From a virus: a stretch of 37,320 bases of DNA. The stretch's first letter is position 1. Every line of letters begins with the position of its first letter. The position numbers and the translations under genes were made by a program. Where the stretch lies: positions 1 to 37,320 of the IMG/VR virus record IMGVR_UViG_3300037193_001295; one strand, given 5' to 3'. Positions 36,085 through 37,320 of this stretch are shown piece after piece. The notes under the pieces were generated by a model. The model was not told where the DNA came from. It did not search any database and saw nothing but the letters and a program-made list of their open reading frames with translations.

Positions 36085-36456
36085 TCAAGCGCGCGACGCC
36101 GTCGGGTGCGCGCTCGCCGACCGAGCCTCCCGGACCCGCTCGACCGCGCCCCGCACATTCCGCTCCACGTTCGCGTCCGACAGGTGCTGCGGCTCCAACA
36201 GCACCACCTCGCCGCACAACTCCCCCAGCACCGCCGACGGCATCGTCAGATAGATCATCACCATCGGCCGCGGCCCCTGCGGCGTCGGCACGAGCTGAAG
36301 CGCCACATCCCACGACACCCGCTCGCCCAGCGCGCACCCCCGCAACACCGACTGAACCTGCACCCCCACCGTCGTACACAGACGGGCGTGCCCGATGCAC
36401 CCCACCGACTCCACCGGCGGCAGCACCCACGGCTCCGCCGCAGCCCCGTCGCTCAT
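36085..36456 (-). CDS. Hypothetical protein (123 aa)
   Basis: ATG at 36456 overlaps the stop of the membrane-protein gene (ATGA) and has GGAG eight bases upstream. The protein has four cysteines, a beta-rich middle (RVSWDVALQLVPTPQGPRPM) and a helical C-terminus (DANVERNVRGAVERVREARS). Third positions are biased to G rather than C, unlike the structural genes. No family recognised. Confidence 0.62.
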   Translation of the reverse strand: MSDGAAAEPWVLPPVESVGCIGHARLCTTVGVQVQSVLRGCALGERVSWDVALQLVPTPQGPRPMVMIYLTMPSAVLGELCGEVVLLEPQHLSDANVERNVRGAVERVREARSASAHPTASRA

Positions 36457-36629
36457 CCGACCATCTCCGTGTTCCTCATCAGCCAGTCCGCCAGCAGCAA
36501 CAGCCCCGTCACACCCGCGCCCAGCAACAGCACCAGCAGACCGAGCAACACCCACGGCCCCCACCGGAACTCCGGCGAGACCGGGCGCCGGTGCCGACCC
36601 CCCGCCGGAAGCTGATCGCGATCTTTCAC
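36453..36629 (-). CDS. Small single-pass membrane protein (58 aa)
   Basis: GTG at 36629 with GGGGG upstream; the TGA overlaps the next ATG. An Arg-rich N-terminus of about 22 residues is followed by a long hydrophobic helix (residues 26-47, WVLLGLLVLLLGAGVTGLLL) and a short charged end, giving a probable N-inside protein. It is the first of a two-gene leftward unit. Role unknown. Confidence 0.6.
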   Translation of the reverse strand: MKDRDQLPAGGRHRRPVSPEFRWGPWVLLGLLVLLLGAGVTGLLLLADWLMRNTEMVG

Positions 36630-36811
36630 CAGGTCACCCCCGCCTCAGGCCCCGTAACTCGGCATGCAGAGAGCTTCACTACCTGCGGCGGTGTCCCGGG
36701 GCATGGGCACAGCGATGGCGACGCCCTTACCCCGTGTGGTTGCGCGGCGTGGCGCGCGGGGCGTGGCAGGGTGTTGCGTAGGTTGTTGCTCGGTGTGATC
36801 GGAGGGTGACG
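36630..36811. promoter_or_regulatory. Divergent promoter region, 182 bp
   Basis: No gene is visible between the leftward start at 36629 and the rightward start at 36812. TAGGTT at 36779-36784 has the TANNNT form of an actinobacterial -10 at a good distance from the start, but no convincing -35 accompanies it. The motif GTTGCGTAG (36773-36781) also occurs at 35449-35457 just before the other rightward gene. Confidence 0.3.
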
Positions 36812-37252
36812 GTGGGTGTGGTGCTGGAGGTTCCGGTCGAGGCGGCGCCGTGGTCGGTTGAGGTGAGGTCTCGGTCCTCGTACCTGTATGCGGTTGGGCT
36901 CCCTCATGGGTTCCCTGCCGTGAGGTCGGTGGCTGATGCTCGGGTGATCGCCATGACCTTGGAGCGGCAGCATCTGGTGCCGCTCGGGGTGGCGTGTGCT
37001 GTGTTGCTCGCCCGGCCGGAGTTGGCGTCGTATCAGCGGGATCGTGGGGTGTTCTCGACGGTCGGGCTCGGTCGTGGTCACGTCGTGGTGCGAGGGCCGG
37101 CGGTTGTGTACTTCACCGAGCCGGATGTTCAGCGTGGTGGGATGGCCTCGACGATCGAGGTAGGGCACGAGGATCTGGCGTCGTTGCGGGACGTGGTGCT
37201 CGCCGCGGTGCCGGTGGGGTCTGCCCCTGGCCCCGGTACCCCCCCGGTCTGA
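36812..37252 (+). CDS. Hypothetical protein (146 aa) with atypical codon use
   Basis: GTG at 36812 has GGAGG six bases upstream; GTG at 36806 is the alternative but too close to it. The protein is alpha/beta (EAAPWSVEVRSRSSYLYAVG, VADARVIAMTLERQHLVPLG) with a Pro/Gly-rich C-terminus. No family recognised. Its codons end in T more often than those of the virion genes (GTT, CCT, TAT, CAT), suggesting a different origin or lower expression. Confidence 0.65.
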   Translation: MGVVLEVPVEAAPWSVEVRSRSSYLYAVGLPHGFPAVRSVADARVIAMTLERQHLVPLGVACAVLLARPELASYQRDRGVFSTVGLGRGHVVVRGPAVVYFTEPDVQRGGMASTIEVGHEDLASLRDVVLAAVPVGSAPGPGTPPV

Positions 37253-37304
37253 CACCCCCCCTGGTTTGGTACCCCCCCTGCTCTGCTGCGCAGGGCACCC
37301 CCCC
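37238..37304. repeat. Four A-C7 tracts (G7-T on the minus strand)
   Basis: ACCCCCCC occurs at 37238-37245, 37254-37261, 37271-37278 and 37297-37304, always followed by C/T then G. Two copies are preceded by GGT, making GGTACC. Start-to-start distances are 16, 17 and 26 bp. On the minus strand this is four G7 runs within 67 nt, enough for a G-quadruplex. The run is at the window edge and may continue. Confidence 0.75.
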
Positions 37305-37320
37305 GGGGTGTGAGGGCCCC

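Noticed and set aside
36626-37255. Minus-strand frame of 209 codons at the right edge
   Set aside because: It is antisense to a gene with a good ribosome binding site, and its product is an Arg/His/Pro-rich low-complexity chain.
1-37320. CRISPR array, insertion sequence or integrase
   Set aside because: No regularly spaced repeats with spacers, no transposase motifs and no tyrosine or serine recombinase were seen.

Overview
The window is most of the virion half of a tailed, HK97-type siphovirus genome that infects a high-GC actinobacterium. Evidence for the phage is direct: P27-type small and large terminase, portal, HK97-type prohead protease and capsid, connector genes, major tail protein, a frameshifted tail chaperone pair, a 1236-residue tape measure, tail-tip proteins and a lysis cassette. 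Evidence for an actinobacterial host is the very high GC with G/C third positions, frequent GTG starts, 1-4 nt start/stop overlaps and an Lsr2 homologue. No mycolyl-arabinogalactan esterase (LysB) lies in the lysis cassette, which suggests, weakly, a host without a mycolate envelope such as a streptomycete. No integrase or repressor is visible here.

Layout, read in the main direction of transcription (right to left). At 35.4-37.3 kb there is an accessory edge with small unknown genes on both strands, two face-to-face terminators, a 78-nt inverted-repeat structure and four A-C7 tracts at the window end. At 31.2-35.4 kb lies a compact operon: an unknown 61-residue protein, a ParB-like protein, a DpdA-like transglycosylase, QueC, QueD, QueE and FolE, every junction overlapping. 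FolE, QueD, QueE and QueC are the four enzymes from GTP to preQ0, and DpdA-type proteins exchange guanine in DNA for the 7-deazaguanine. The phage therefore probably replaces part of its own DNA guanine with preQ0, protecting itself from host restriction. folE overlaps terS, so modification and packaging genes share one transcript.

At 21.3-31.2 kb are the packaging, capsid, connector and tail-tube genes. At 10.6-21.3 kb are a small membrane protein, the tail chaperones G and GT, the tape measure with a lytic transglycosylase domain, a Dit-like tail-tip protein, a hub-like protein, other tail proteins and a collar-domain protein. At 8.5-10.6 kb is the lysis cassette (zinc amidase, holin-like and other membrane proteins). 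At 4.5-8.5 kb are baseplate and fibre-like proteins ending in a 761-residue protein with a LamG-like domain, a predicted metal-dependent hydrolase domain and a PL7 alginate-lyase-like domain, probably a surface-polysaccharide depolymerase and receptor-binding protein.

At 0-4.3 kb is a second accessory region: a secreted acidic protein, a small Cys-rich protein, a rightward cassette of six tiny coupled ORFs ending in a strong terminator, a divergent control region of about 300 bp, and a leftward operon containing an Lsr2-like protein with two predicted DNA-binding domains. Several genes listed here are under 60 codons; they were accepted on ribosome binding sites and ATGA/GTGA coupling.
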